Of a DNA stretch of 64,000 nucleotides, positions 18,942 through 27,616 are shown piece by piece. The stretch comes from Ornithodoros turicata (taxonomy: Eukaryota; Arthropoda; Arachnida; Ixodida; Argasidae). The notes under the pieces are model-generated. The model did not search any database. It was not told the DNA's origin and saw only the letters and a program-made list of their open reading frames with translations. The position numbers and the translations under genes were made by a program. Position 1 is the first letter of the stretch. Every line of letters starts with the position of its first letter. The stretch spans positions 23,070,804 through 23,134,803 of the forward strand of contig NC_088204.1 of NCBI RefSeq assembly GCF_037126465.1, written 5' to 3'.

Positions 18942-19277
18942 TTATAAAGAAGCAACATCAATGTGTTTGACAGCACCGTTTACAGTTTCAGACTTTACCT
19001 TTTCCGGTATCGCGACAGCTGTCTCCTTCTTCGGTAGAAACTGGATGATGCTTTCCTTGTCCGTCGAGCACGTGTGCTTCAAAAACTTGGAGGTATCATG
19101 CGTCCTTCCATGGTACTGCTGCACCGACTTACAATGTCTGCAAGCCAAATAGCCAGCGGTTTCCTTGCCTGCAGAGTCAACGATGTGGCAGAACCTTTCC
19201 CACATCGGCGAGCGTAGTTTCGTTTCGCTTTTGAGGGCGTACTCACCACTCTTCACTTTGCTTTCGACTACATCCAT
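18942..19277 (-). pseudogene. BED zinc-finger exon of a hAT-type transposase
   Basis: The ATG at 19277 opens a frame with RSPMWERFCHIVD, an aromatic start of BED fingers. CRHCKSVQQY and HDTSKFLKHTC supply the C-x2-C and H-x5-C zinc ligands. BED fingers anchor hAT transposases to subterminal repeats. The frame ends at a stop at 18942 without any catalytic domain, so only the DNA-binding end is left. Subterminal repeats of the same presumed element flank it to the right. Confidence 0.65.
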
Positions 19278-19396
19278 TTTGTCGATGCACAAACAGGCAG
19301 ATGCAAAGTCGCATGTACGGTCGCGTTCAGTTATGCACGCCACAGCATGAAATGATTTACTTTCCGTTCGAGAGCCGCTTTTACAACGCGTCACCT

Positions 19397-20066
19397 TCCT
19401 AAAGGGCAACCTCCATGGAGCGAATGTACAGCGAAAAAGCTGCGAACTTCGCTTAGCGTCGGACGCCCTGGGCGACGCGTCAAAAATGTGAGCGTCCGCC
19501 GCCGATCTGCCCATGCCAGATATTTTCGCCCAGCGTCCGCGATTCCGGAAGCGTCAACTGCAGATGAACCAATCAAAGTGCTCTTCCGCTACGAATCTAC
19601 GCCAGATCGCCTGCACGTGGTCGTCTGCTCTCGTGAATCCTCGTCATCGTCCTCTTCTTGCAACTGGATGCTGTCGTCTGCTCGCTGTTTCGCCAACTGC
19701 ATCGTTAGAACGTGAGGCATTCTCAGCCAAGAAACATGTTTTCCTTTCGCAGTAGTGAATATGCCTTTCGGTACGTTACTGCGCGCATCTTTTCAGACAG
19801 TTGTTGGATTTAGTTGCAAAATTTGTGATATTAAATGCACTTTTTCGAGCAACTGATTTCACTAAGCTTTCACCTTATATCCTGGCAACGGTGACATTAC
19901 AGCATGACTTCCCGACGCCGTCCGCTGGTTTTTCGCTCCATGGAGCCGGTGCCGGCGAACAACTGGCGACGAAACGCGCGTGGCAGTCTGCCGCGCGAAC
20001 TTCGTTGCAAAAATTCGCTCCATGGAGGTTGCCCTTAACGCAACAGACGCTCTGGCGACTGGTGAC
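19397..20066. repeat. Inverted subterminal repeats of a hAT-like element
   Basis: AGGGCAACCTCCATGGAGCG at about 19399-19420 recurs inverted at about 20014-20038. A third partial copy, CGCTCCATGGAGCC, lies near 19933. The right tip reads inward CAGTCGCCAGAGCG, a CAG-type hAT end. The BED-finger ORF reads away from the left copy. hAT ends commonly carry such motifs as transposase binding sites. Confidence 0.55.
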
Positions 20067-20244
20067 ATAGTTGCCAGCTTACTAACACGGAGCGCGGCAA
20101 ACGTATCGAAGATTAAGCTTAAAACGCAATACCAGTGAATGATAAAGCTGTCATCATATCACACGCCATGGAAGACCTGGACATTGGAGTAAAGCGAAGA
20201 ACGTATTGGCAAAGTATTTTGTGTCAAATATGAATCAGATCGTG

Positions 20245-20425
20245 CACGAAAAGCCGACGGGCTGGCTTTGCGCCTGCGGGTACTGCGGGTATACCCCCGT
20301 AATCCGCGGAGGGAGTGCGGGTCTACCCGCGCCTTACTCGCAATCCGCGATACACGGTAATGTGTACCCGCAAACAACAAACTTGTGCGGGTACCCGCGG
20401 GTATACCCGCACCCATCTATACTTA
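20245..20425. repeat. GC-rich degenerate repeat of CGGGTA/TACCCG
   Basis: Units such as GCGGGTACCCGCGGGTATA recur in both orientations, making the tract strongly self-complementary. No gene overlaps it. The flanking bases at 20066-20244 hold nothing recognisable. Confidence 0.7.
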
Positions 20426-20775
20426 TCAGCACTGTTTACCGGTGTTACCGTGCATGAAGAAATAATGCACGATCCAGTTACTGTCATGTTTTTTGCGCAA
20501 AATTCTAAATTACCAAGTTTCACCGATCAAATACGATAGTTGTCCGGCGTCCTCACACCCTCAACAGCAACCCTGTTCTAGTATTTCGAACCCGACGGCA
20601 ACATGTGTCGCCACTGTGCAAAAACGCACGATTGACGCGTTACAAACGGTCGTTTATTCTCAGTCTGCCAATACAAATGATCCTAAGAGAGAGAAATCAC
20701 TTTTAAGAACAAAAGGATCTGAGAGAAATGCGATAGGTATAAAATATTTCCACTTACTTTGTCTCCTCCCGCAGG

Positions 20776-20870
20776 GGGGTCGGACTCGCTCAAAAGAGCG
20801 TGACCACGCGGGAGCTGCCATCCGTTGGTCATGGAAGGCGTTGCCTTCCGTTGGCTGCTTCATTCCGCTA
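20776..20870 (+). repeat. Dispersed repeat, copy 1
   Basis: GAGCGTGACC followed by CATCCGTTGGTCATGG matches, in inverse orientation, the segment at about 23683-23730. Both may be ends of one non-autonomous DNA element family, or one structure now interrupted by the DIRS-like insertion between them. Confidence 0.45.
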
Positions 20871-20985
20871 AACTTGACTTGCTCAATTTCCTAAATCCAT
20901 AACTTGCTATCTAAATCCGGCGTACTATATGCGTATCTCATACGTATTCGTTAAACAAATAAGCAGTGAATATTTTCCCACTACA

Positions 20986-21366
20986 TCACTTGCTTGTGTG
21001 CTGCCGTTCGTCCGTCACTTCTCCTTTGCATAGCAACTCCTCTAGAACGAGCCTCCCGGCTGGTGTGGGTAACTGAGCGTGACAGCGCAAGGTCTCAACC
21101 TGCCGCGGGGGAGTGCGCGCGAATTCGAGGTTGTACCCTGCTACAGCTTTGAGAACCCAAGCATCCCGTGTGAGATTTAGCCAAGCCCTCCAGCAGGAAC
21201 CTAGCCTGCCGGCTGGCAAGGGTGAAAGTGGATGACTTACCTCTGGGGCCTCGTGGAGCCTGTGGTCCACCAGAGAAGGACCTCCATGAAAAGGGCTGGT
21301 GGGGCGGCGGGACGTGCCAGGTGCAGACTGAGCCCGTCGACTGCGTTTTGTGGCTGGTTTCCCCAA
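20986..21366 (-). pseudogene. DIRS-like reverse transcriptase, N-terminal region
   Basis: The open frame includes GRLGSCWRAWLNLTRDAWVL and GYNLEFARTPP. These correspond to the RL-F-AW-LT-DPWVL and G-LEF-PP blocks that precede the catalytic palm in DIRS reverse transcriptases. LPTPAGRLVLEELLCKGEV follows, the helix before the palm. Sequence ends before the catalytic aspartates. Copy E at 63.4-63.9 kb supplies the next portion of the same protein type. Confidence 0.65.
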
Positions 21367-22250
21367 GGACGTTTGGAGGTGGACTGCCGTGCTTCGCGGA
21401 AGACTCTTACTGCTTTGTTGCGGGTCCTTAGCTGCTCTAGCAGACCTTGTCCAAACATCAGGGTGGAGCCCTCTTCCTGGAGATCTGAGGACACCAGTGG
21501 GCGGAGCTCAGGAACAACGCGGCTGAGGAAGCCCTCCCTGCGTTCCACGACCAGACGGGAGAACAGCCTACCAAGGTGAGAAATGGTAGCTGCCAAGTGG
21601 TTGGCGACCGTCCTCCTGTCTGGGCCCTGCTGTTGGTTCAGGAAAGCCTCCCCTGGCACCCCGGTCTGGTCTGGTCCAGTGGCAGAGCAAACCTCCAAAA
21701 GAGCCACTAAGGGGCCCAATGCTGGCACCAAGGCTGTTTGTGCATCCCTCAGGGATTGGTCTCGGCTTGTAATGGACCCGTGGTAACTGGTAAGCTCACG
21801 GGCTAGTGCCTTCAGTTCAGGGTTCATGTCCGGCACCACGAGCCAGGGGAGCCTGAGGCGAGGGAAGTCAGATAAAGCCTTGCGGCAACGCTCAACCCTT
21901 CCCTCAGGTCCCCAAAGGGCCTGTACAAACTGAGAGGTTGCAGGAGACAGGCCCTGTGGACCTGAGCCAGCCAGGCCAGCTAGCTAGTCGGCTGGATGCG
22001 ATTCCCACTCCTGCATGTAGTCCTTATCCTGTTCGTTTCCGAGCTGCTGGGGGGGAATGCTAGCCTGAGCTGGCGCCACTCCTGGGACAGATGCGGGAGG
22101 GTCTGTGCCTGGGACAACCGGCACAACAAATTCTTGAGCTGGCAGAGGTGGAAGTCGTGCTTCCAGGGACGCGACCATTGCTGCGAGCGACTCGACCACG
22201 GCACGTAGGTCAGGCTCGCGGCGGGAACTTTGCGGGGAAGGAGACGACAT
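21237..22250 (-). pseudogene. gag: DIRS-like Gag (copy B), one in-frame stop
   Basis: From the ATG at 22250 (MSSPSPQSS) the frame passes VVESLAAMVASL and ARLPPLP and meets a TAG at 21986-21984. It then continues in the same frame through LAGLAGSGPQ, RCRKALSDFPRLRLPWLVV and STLMFGQGLLEQLRTRN to a stop at 21237. Gag of this kind packages the element's RNA. The single stop makes this the best-preserved Gag of the family in the window. Confidence 0.6.
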
Positions 22251-22394
22251 CGCACCTGCGAAAAGACAAGAGCGGGATAAGTGGCCCCGAAAGATTAAGC
22301 GCAAGAGCTGCTGATCGATGCTGTGTACCGCCCTAAGGACAGTGGAACAAATCACTCATTCAGACAATGCTCCCGCTGCAAGCACGTCACATTT

Positions 22395-22510
22395 CAACCA
22401 CGTAAATTGGTCTTCCAACCCCGAGATTGGCCTTCTGGCCCCGTAATTGGTCTTCCGACCCAGAAGTCGAGCCTTTCGGCCTCGAAGTGGCCTTCCCGCC
22501 CTGAAAAATG
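22395..22510. repeat. Degenerate ~20-bp repeat in DIRS-like leader
   Basis: Units such as GTAATTGGTCTTCCGACCC recur about six times upstream of the Gag ATG, as in copy A at 3255-3390. Confidence 0.6.
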
Positions 22511-22923
22511 ATATTCCGACCCCGAGAGAGGGTCCTTTCAGCTCTAAGACAGGTCAATGTAAGTTGTGATCCCGTGGAGAAAGCAACCACAAACAATGAA
22601 CAAAAGCAAAACACAAACGGGAAGAAAATGGGGAACCTGTCACGGGTAGTTCAAGAACGTAGCACAACGGTTATGACCAAACTGTAGGTTGGGTTGGAGG
22701 AACCAGGGACACAGAACCAAACTTACCTTGTTAAGCTAACAAAGGACAAGGAACTTTCGAAAGTAAATCCGTAAATCGCGCGCAAGAGGCTAGCTGATAG
22801 TCAAACTGACTAGTCAAAGAGGAAAGACGAGTGGGGTAAAGGAGAGCGGGTTATATACGGAAGTCAGGGGGTAGCAGCGACACCTGACATTTTGTTTTGG
22901 AACTTGGCTTTAAATTTGCGATC

Positions 22924-23023
22924 NNNNNNNNNNNNNNNNNNNNNNNNNNNNNNNNNNNNNNNNNNNNNNNNNNNNNNNNNNNNNNNNNNNNNNNNNNNNN
23001 NNNNNNNNNNNNNNNNNNNNNNN
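22924..23023. other. Assembly gap of 100 N
   Basis: Exactly 100 N; the true length is probably unknown. It lies in the 5' leader of DIRS-like copy B. Confidence 0.99.
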
Positions 23024-23145
23024 GACTAGCGGAAAGGAGGAAAAAGCGTTTGTAAACCCTGATAGTAAGTGTCTCCCTATACATCGTGTAATTCCAGCTC
23101 TAACTTCAGGTAAGTACCGTTCGTTAGAACTGATAATTATCACGA

Positions 23146-25086
23146 AACTCGACAGACCAGAGCATGGAATGGCGGGTGGTTTCGTTTTTGCGATTTCCGG
23201 TTCCTGTTGGTTCGCAGAACAGCATGAAAATGGCGGTTTACTGTGTGTATTTATCTTCGGAATTCTGTTGCCTTCCGAAATACATGCCTACATTTGTTAC
23301 GATAGATAACAATTTATTGATTTCGCTCGCAAAGCATATAAACGCCACTTCAACCTCACGCCATGGACGGTAAACATCTTCATCCGTGTCGGTGGAAACC
23401 AAAGGGTTGGCGGTGTCGCAGATAATCTCACAGATAAGATATGAATCACGTTTGATATGGCAACCTTGTGATTCCGATAGCACTACTCAATTCTGCACGT
23501 ATCCCAAAGATTCGTGCGCACTCAACGCAATTACACGGCTGGCCTCGCTTCCTACGGTGGATGCCGTTGCCTCCATCGGCTCGTTTCCCGTTTGTCATGG
23601 ATGTCATCCCACGTGACTGTACATGGTTGTCAACAAACGTAGCAGCTCCGCTGTAGTTAGGGGGCTGAAATTCGTTCACTAACACTGCCCATGACCAACG
23701 GATGACTGCGCCTGGGCGGTCACGCTCGGGGATAGGAGAGTCCCATTGACGGCGCGCCAAGTACGTTCTCTAGAGTCTTCCTATATTAACTCTATGTCCT
23801 CCCGTAGAAAGACGACGCATCGAACATCACCACGATGAAATGATGTTGCTTGCCACAGTTCAGTGGTTTGTTTTGCTGCAAGTACGCTAGGTGGCAGCGT
23901 GCACCTTGTACGCGTCACGGCCTGCTAGATTATAATGCCCATGTCATAATCGGCAACACATATGAGGAGCCCCTCCACACGATCCGCTAGGGGCCATCTC
24001 ATCGGCCCGCAATATCTTCACCAAGAGTGGACAATGAAAATTTGAATTTTGAATGTCCAGAACCGGATGTACGACTACTGTAGCAGACGACAGCAACAGT
24101 TCCTGTGAAAACGTGTAGAATGATGATGATAACCAACTTCAGAATGAAACATCTTCCATGGTACATCCACTGGTAGTACAAAAAAACTACGGTGGGCTAA
24201 AGTACAAAGTACTATAGAAGTTGAGGAAGCAATAACCGGGCCGATGAGTAGCGCGACCGCAGGCTTCCGAATGCTGTGCTGGAAAGGGATGCCCATGACA
24301 TGGTCATTATAACCTAGTATGCCGTAGTCCGCATCTGTTGCCGCGCGGATCGAGCCTCTGTACCGATCTAAGCCAAAGAAACAAACGGGGACGTGAAGAG
24401 GGTCACATCTAGTGAATTTACCAAAACTATCTATAGAAGCCATCAACGGCGTCTTGTCCGCCTTGCGGTTCATCTGGGACCATTAGCAGATGCTGTCCAC
24501 AGCAGCCTACGTCGTCAAATGTCATACGATTCCAGTAGTTATGTTCTGTAGTCAAGGGCAAGGCTGAATTGCTCATCAAAGGTCTCAATCCTACCTACCA
24601 ACAGAAACTGTCCGGCAGCAGTAGAGATCATGAAGAAGCAGTTTGAAAATAGGAAACGATTACTCTCGGATCACCTCTGTCAGTCGATGGAGTTCCCATC
24701 GATCAAGTAGCTGAAGCTGATTCTCAGGAGCTTAGCTTGTTACTGGCATTCCGCACCATTCGCTTCCCATTTACCCGCATTCCTTGTTACTCGCCCGAGA
24801 GAAATTGAGAGGGCGCTCGTTGGGACGATCTGGGAAGGACACTGCACAACTGCAAGAATCTTCGGTACAAGCACCTTCCACAGTCGCTCTGCCTGCCAGC
24901 TCTGAAGTAAGAACATTCACCTGTGTACTCTGTGGTTCTAGCAGCATTCAATGAATGCATGCACTGTCGTTTTATCACCTTCTGGGAAGATTGTAAAACA
25001 GGAAGAAGTCAGGTTGCTGCTTCCGTTACTGAAAGAAATATTATGTAGCGAAAATGTGCCGACCGTCCTCCAGCTAACTTGCGGAG
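23146..25086. other. No gene recognised; one dispersed repeat
   Basis: The segment 23560-23740 contains CATGACCAACGGATG, the inverse of the repeat at 20776-20870. A minus-strand frame at 24473-24075 (132 codons) has no motif I know. The rest shows only short frames. Confidence 0.45.
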
Positions 25087-25496
25087 TACGAGGCGTGTTT
25101 TTCAAGGAAGTGCCGTTTTGAAAAAAGAAAAGAGAAAAGAATAAGCATACTTTTCTTAACAATTTTATTTTTACATGAAAGCGTGTACCTTAATCTACTT
25201 CTCTATGTAATTGCCATTACTATTACAGCACTTATCATATTGTACAATCAGCTTTTCAATACCATCCTCATAGAAGTCTGCCTCCTGATTTGACAACCAA
25301 TGTAACACTGTCGTTTTGACTGCATCGTCATCGTCGTGACGCTGACCACCTGGATGCATCTTCAAATGCAGGAACAGGTGGTAGTCACCGAGAGCTAGAT
25401 CGGGGCTGTACTGAGGGTGATGCAAATGCCGACCGCAGCTCTGCATGTACAAATTACAATTTCAAAGCAATACTTACTTAAAAAACACTCCTCATA
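25087..25496 (-). mobile_element. Internally deleted mariner element with TIRs
   Basis: The left end GAGGCGTGTTTTTCAAGGAAG and the right end, read inward, GAGGAGTGTTTTTTAAGTAAG, match at about 17 of 21 positions. Each is bordered by TA. Between them the minus strand (25452-25195) encodes the transposase C-terminus with YSPDLALGDYHLF, which carries the third catalytic Asp of mariner enzymes, and FYEDGIEKLI. The first two catalytic aspartates and the DNA-binding domain are gone, so the copy cannot make an enzyme. It could only move if another copy supplied one. Confidence 0.8.
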
Positions 25497-25756
25497 TGCT
25501 GGGGAAGCACCATACTACTCTATAAGCTGCAAGGTTTCTGTGTTAGCAGATGTTTCAGCGACCCCGTATAAAGAAGGACCACATGGGCACACTGCTAATG
25601 GGATGGTGGAACTCGGAGCTCCTAAAGTCATTCAGCTTTCTCCTGAGACCCTCCTAGTATCTGCTGCGGTACAGGGGACCACCAGCAAAGGGCTCATCGT
25701 AGAACACCGAAGCGATGTAACATGGGCAGCTTGGTCATAACTCTCTGCTCCCAGAC

Positions 25757-26285
25757 TGGGTGATCGGAACTTTAAAATGGCTTGATGTAAAGAACGGCTA
25801 CGGATTCATCAACCAGAAAGACACCCATGAGGACGTCTTCGTTCATCAGACAGCTGTCACCCACTGCAACCCCAACGGTATTGCGCAGAGTTAGCAATGG
25901 AGAGGTGGTCTAGTTTGACGTCGTCATTGGAGAAAAAGGTCACGACGCGGCCAACGTGACTGGGCCCGGTGGTGAAGGAGTTTGTACGCCGCAGACTGCC
26001 ATCGCTTTCGTGGATGCTGGTTGCCCAGCCAGTGTCGCTCTATATCCCACAGGGCGTCACCAACACAGGGGACATGAGACTTTTCCGACATCCAGCATAC
26101 CCCACCACAGCGTCGAGGACCCGTACCGAAATCTTTCAACCAAATCCTGTAGAACACTCTTCGAGATGATTTTTGCAGGACATACGACTACGAAGAGTAT
26201 GACGACGTCAGAGGCATACAACTAGTAAAAGAGAGACGACCAAGAAGGTACACCGGAAAGTACTTCATCCGTCGTCGCAGAAGCT
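25757..26285 (+). pseudogene. Y-box (cold-shock domain) protein processed pseudogene
   Basis: The plus strand reads IGTLKWLDVKNGYGFINQKD and EDVFVHQTA, containing the RNP1 and RNP2 nucleic-acid-binding motifs of the cold-shock domain. A stop and a frameshift follow (NPNGIAQ then TAG). FDVVIGEKGHDAANVTGPGG and YAADCHRFRG then show the linker of Y-box proteins. Arg-rich RRYTGKYFIRRRRS lies at the end. Y-box proteins bind mRNA. The absence of introns and the multiple disablements fit a retrocopy of the host gene. No poly-A tail is evident, as a hairpin follows directly. Confidence 0.8.
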
Positions 26286-26294
26286 CAAGGGGGC

Positions 26295-26336
26295 TCCCTA
26301 TAGCACTCAACATAACTACGTTGAGTGCTATAGGGA
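26295..26336. repeat. Perfect 17-bp hairpin, 8-nt loop
   Basis: TCCCTATAGCACTCAAC (26295-26311) pairs without mismatch with GTTGAGTGCTATAGGGA (26320-26336) around ATAACTAC. It lies just after the Y-box retrocopy. It could be the tip of a foldback element or a small RNA hairpin; nothing else supports either reading. Confidence 0.75.
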
Positions 26337-26639
26337 TGGCGAATCGCATGTACGAGATATGACGGCGGGCTCCTTGGGGAGGCCATCATTTAAGCGTTTT
26401 GGGTCAGCATAAAATGCAGCACGGCGCCACCTTCCTCAGACCCGGGGGCAAAATACTTCACTGTTATGTTTAATTTCTTGAGGATAACATCACACTACAA
26501 AATAGAAACACGAAAACATAACACAATAATAAAAAACACAATGCGTAACATGTTGCACGTTTGGGTCTGAGTTGTGCGTTCTTGTCCACAATCAGGAACT
26601 CTGACGCGAGTAGTATAGAAATGTGTCCTATAGCCAGGA

Positions 26640-27030
26640 GTTTTCTCTAATCCAATTCTAATCCAGTTCTAATCTAACACAAGCCAATTCTAAGCCATCT
26701 GATTGGCCACCATTAGCTCCGCCCACTTCATGTTGATTGGCCCATGCTAAGCCTACTGATCTTTGTTTGGTTGACCATAGCTCCGCCCCTTCATGCTAAT
26801 TACTTGGCTCCGTGCACTTCACGCTGATTGGTGCATGCGGATTGCTGAGCACAGCTCCGCTCCTATATGCTAATTAACCGGCTCCCCTGATTGGTCCATT
26901 CTAAGCCTACTGATCACTCCCACATTTTCCAGACTTTCTAAGCCCTCTGATTGGCCGTCCCCAATGTAAGCATACTGATTGGCCCGTTCTAAGCCCACTG
27001 ATTGGCTGATTAAGCCCGCTGAACATAGCC
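26640..27030. repeat. Degenerate ~20-bp repeat tract rich in CTGATTGGCC
   Basis: CTGATTGG or close variants occur about ten times, interspersed with TTCTAAGCC and AGCTCCGCCC. ATTGG is the complement of the CCAAT box and CCGCCC resembles an Sp1 site, so the tract is a dense array of promoter-like motifs. It begins about 40 bp beyond the 3' end of the small secreted-protein gene. Confidence 0.7.
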
Positions 27031-27072
27031 TTCGTTAGTGCCCGCCCACTCAGCAGCGACCCCGCTGCGGCT

Positions 27073-27525
27073 TTATCTCAGACAGACAGGGGAAAAAATA
27101 CATTTCAACGTTAATATATTGAGTACATGTTTGAGAAAAAGCATGGCAGTCTTGGAGAGATTGATTCCTTTGATGCTGGGCGTGGTTCCGCGGAAATGAC
27201 GGATCATGCAGATGTCTCCGAGAGAGCAGCTGAGAAAAATTTCGTCCTCCGTGAGTTGACACTTCCATGTGCACTGGATATCTTCGTAGCTGTCGCTCAC
27301 TTCCAGCGAGTGAAGGCACGTGCGCAGCGATGCAGTAGCGTTCCTCTCCAGGTTAATGCCGGACCGCATAGGTAGCACGTGCCACTCTCTGATGGCCAAG
27401 ATGTCGCCCGGGCATTCGCGCACGCACGTGTGCTTATCCTTCTCCAGCTTGACGCTCGCCGTACAGTTGCTGGCATCCAGCGCCAGCGCGCACCAGACGA
27501 GCGAGAAGAGAATGAGGTACCACAT
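27073..27525 (-). CDS. Small secreted cysteine-rich protein, 150 residues, intact
   Basis: The ATG at 27525 starts MWYLILFSLVWCALALD, a clear signal peptide with cleavage likely near the final ALA. The mature part has ten cysteines (pairs as HTCVREC, IQCTWKC, SCSLGDIC), two possible N-glycosylation sites (NCT, NAT) and no membrane helix. Such proteins are typical of tick salivary or haemolymph secretions, but I cannot name a family. It lies 90 bp downstream of, and on the same strand as, the disabled Polinton DNA polymerase, yet its own frame is unbroken. It may be element cargo or a host gene. A GCGCAG acceptor-like site precedes the ATG, so an upstream exon is possible. Confidence 0.55.
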   Translation of the reverse strand: MWYLILFSLVWCALALDASNCTASVKLEKDKHTCVRECPGDILAIREWHVLPMRSGINLERNATASLRTCLHSLEVSDSYEDIQCTWKCQLTEDEIFLSCSLGDICMIRHFRGTTPSIKGINLSKTAMLFLKHVLNILTLKCIFSPVCLR

Positions 27526-27616
27526 CCTTCCAGTGACGCAGTTCAAATGACGCTACTCCTTCTCATCCACTGCATTATCTGCGCGGGGAAAAGAATGCCA
27601 GGTGAAATCCTGCTCT

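Larger units (their letters stand above)
20986..23145 (-). mobile_element. DIRS-like retrotransposon copy B, 3'-truncated
   Basis: The right end carries GTAAACCCTGATAGTAAGTG (about 23053-23072), the terminal sequence shared with copies A, C and D. Leftward come a leader with a degenerate repeat, Gag from the ATG at 22250, and the first part of the reverse transcriptase to 20986. Palm motifs and the tyrosine recombinase are missing. A 100-N gap falls inside the leader. Confidence 0.6.

Noticed and set aside
22851..23143. Frames spanning the N gap
   Set aside because: They consist largely of undefined bases.
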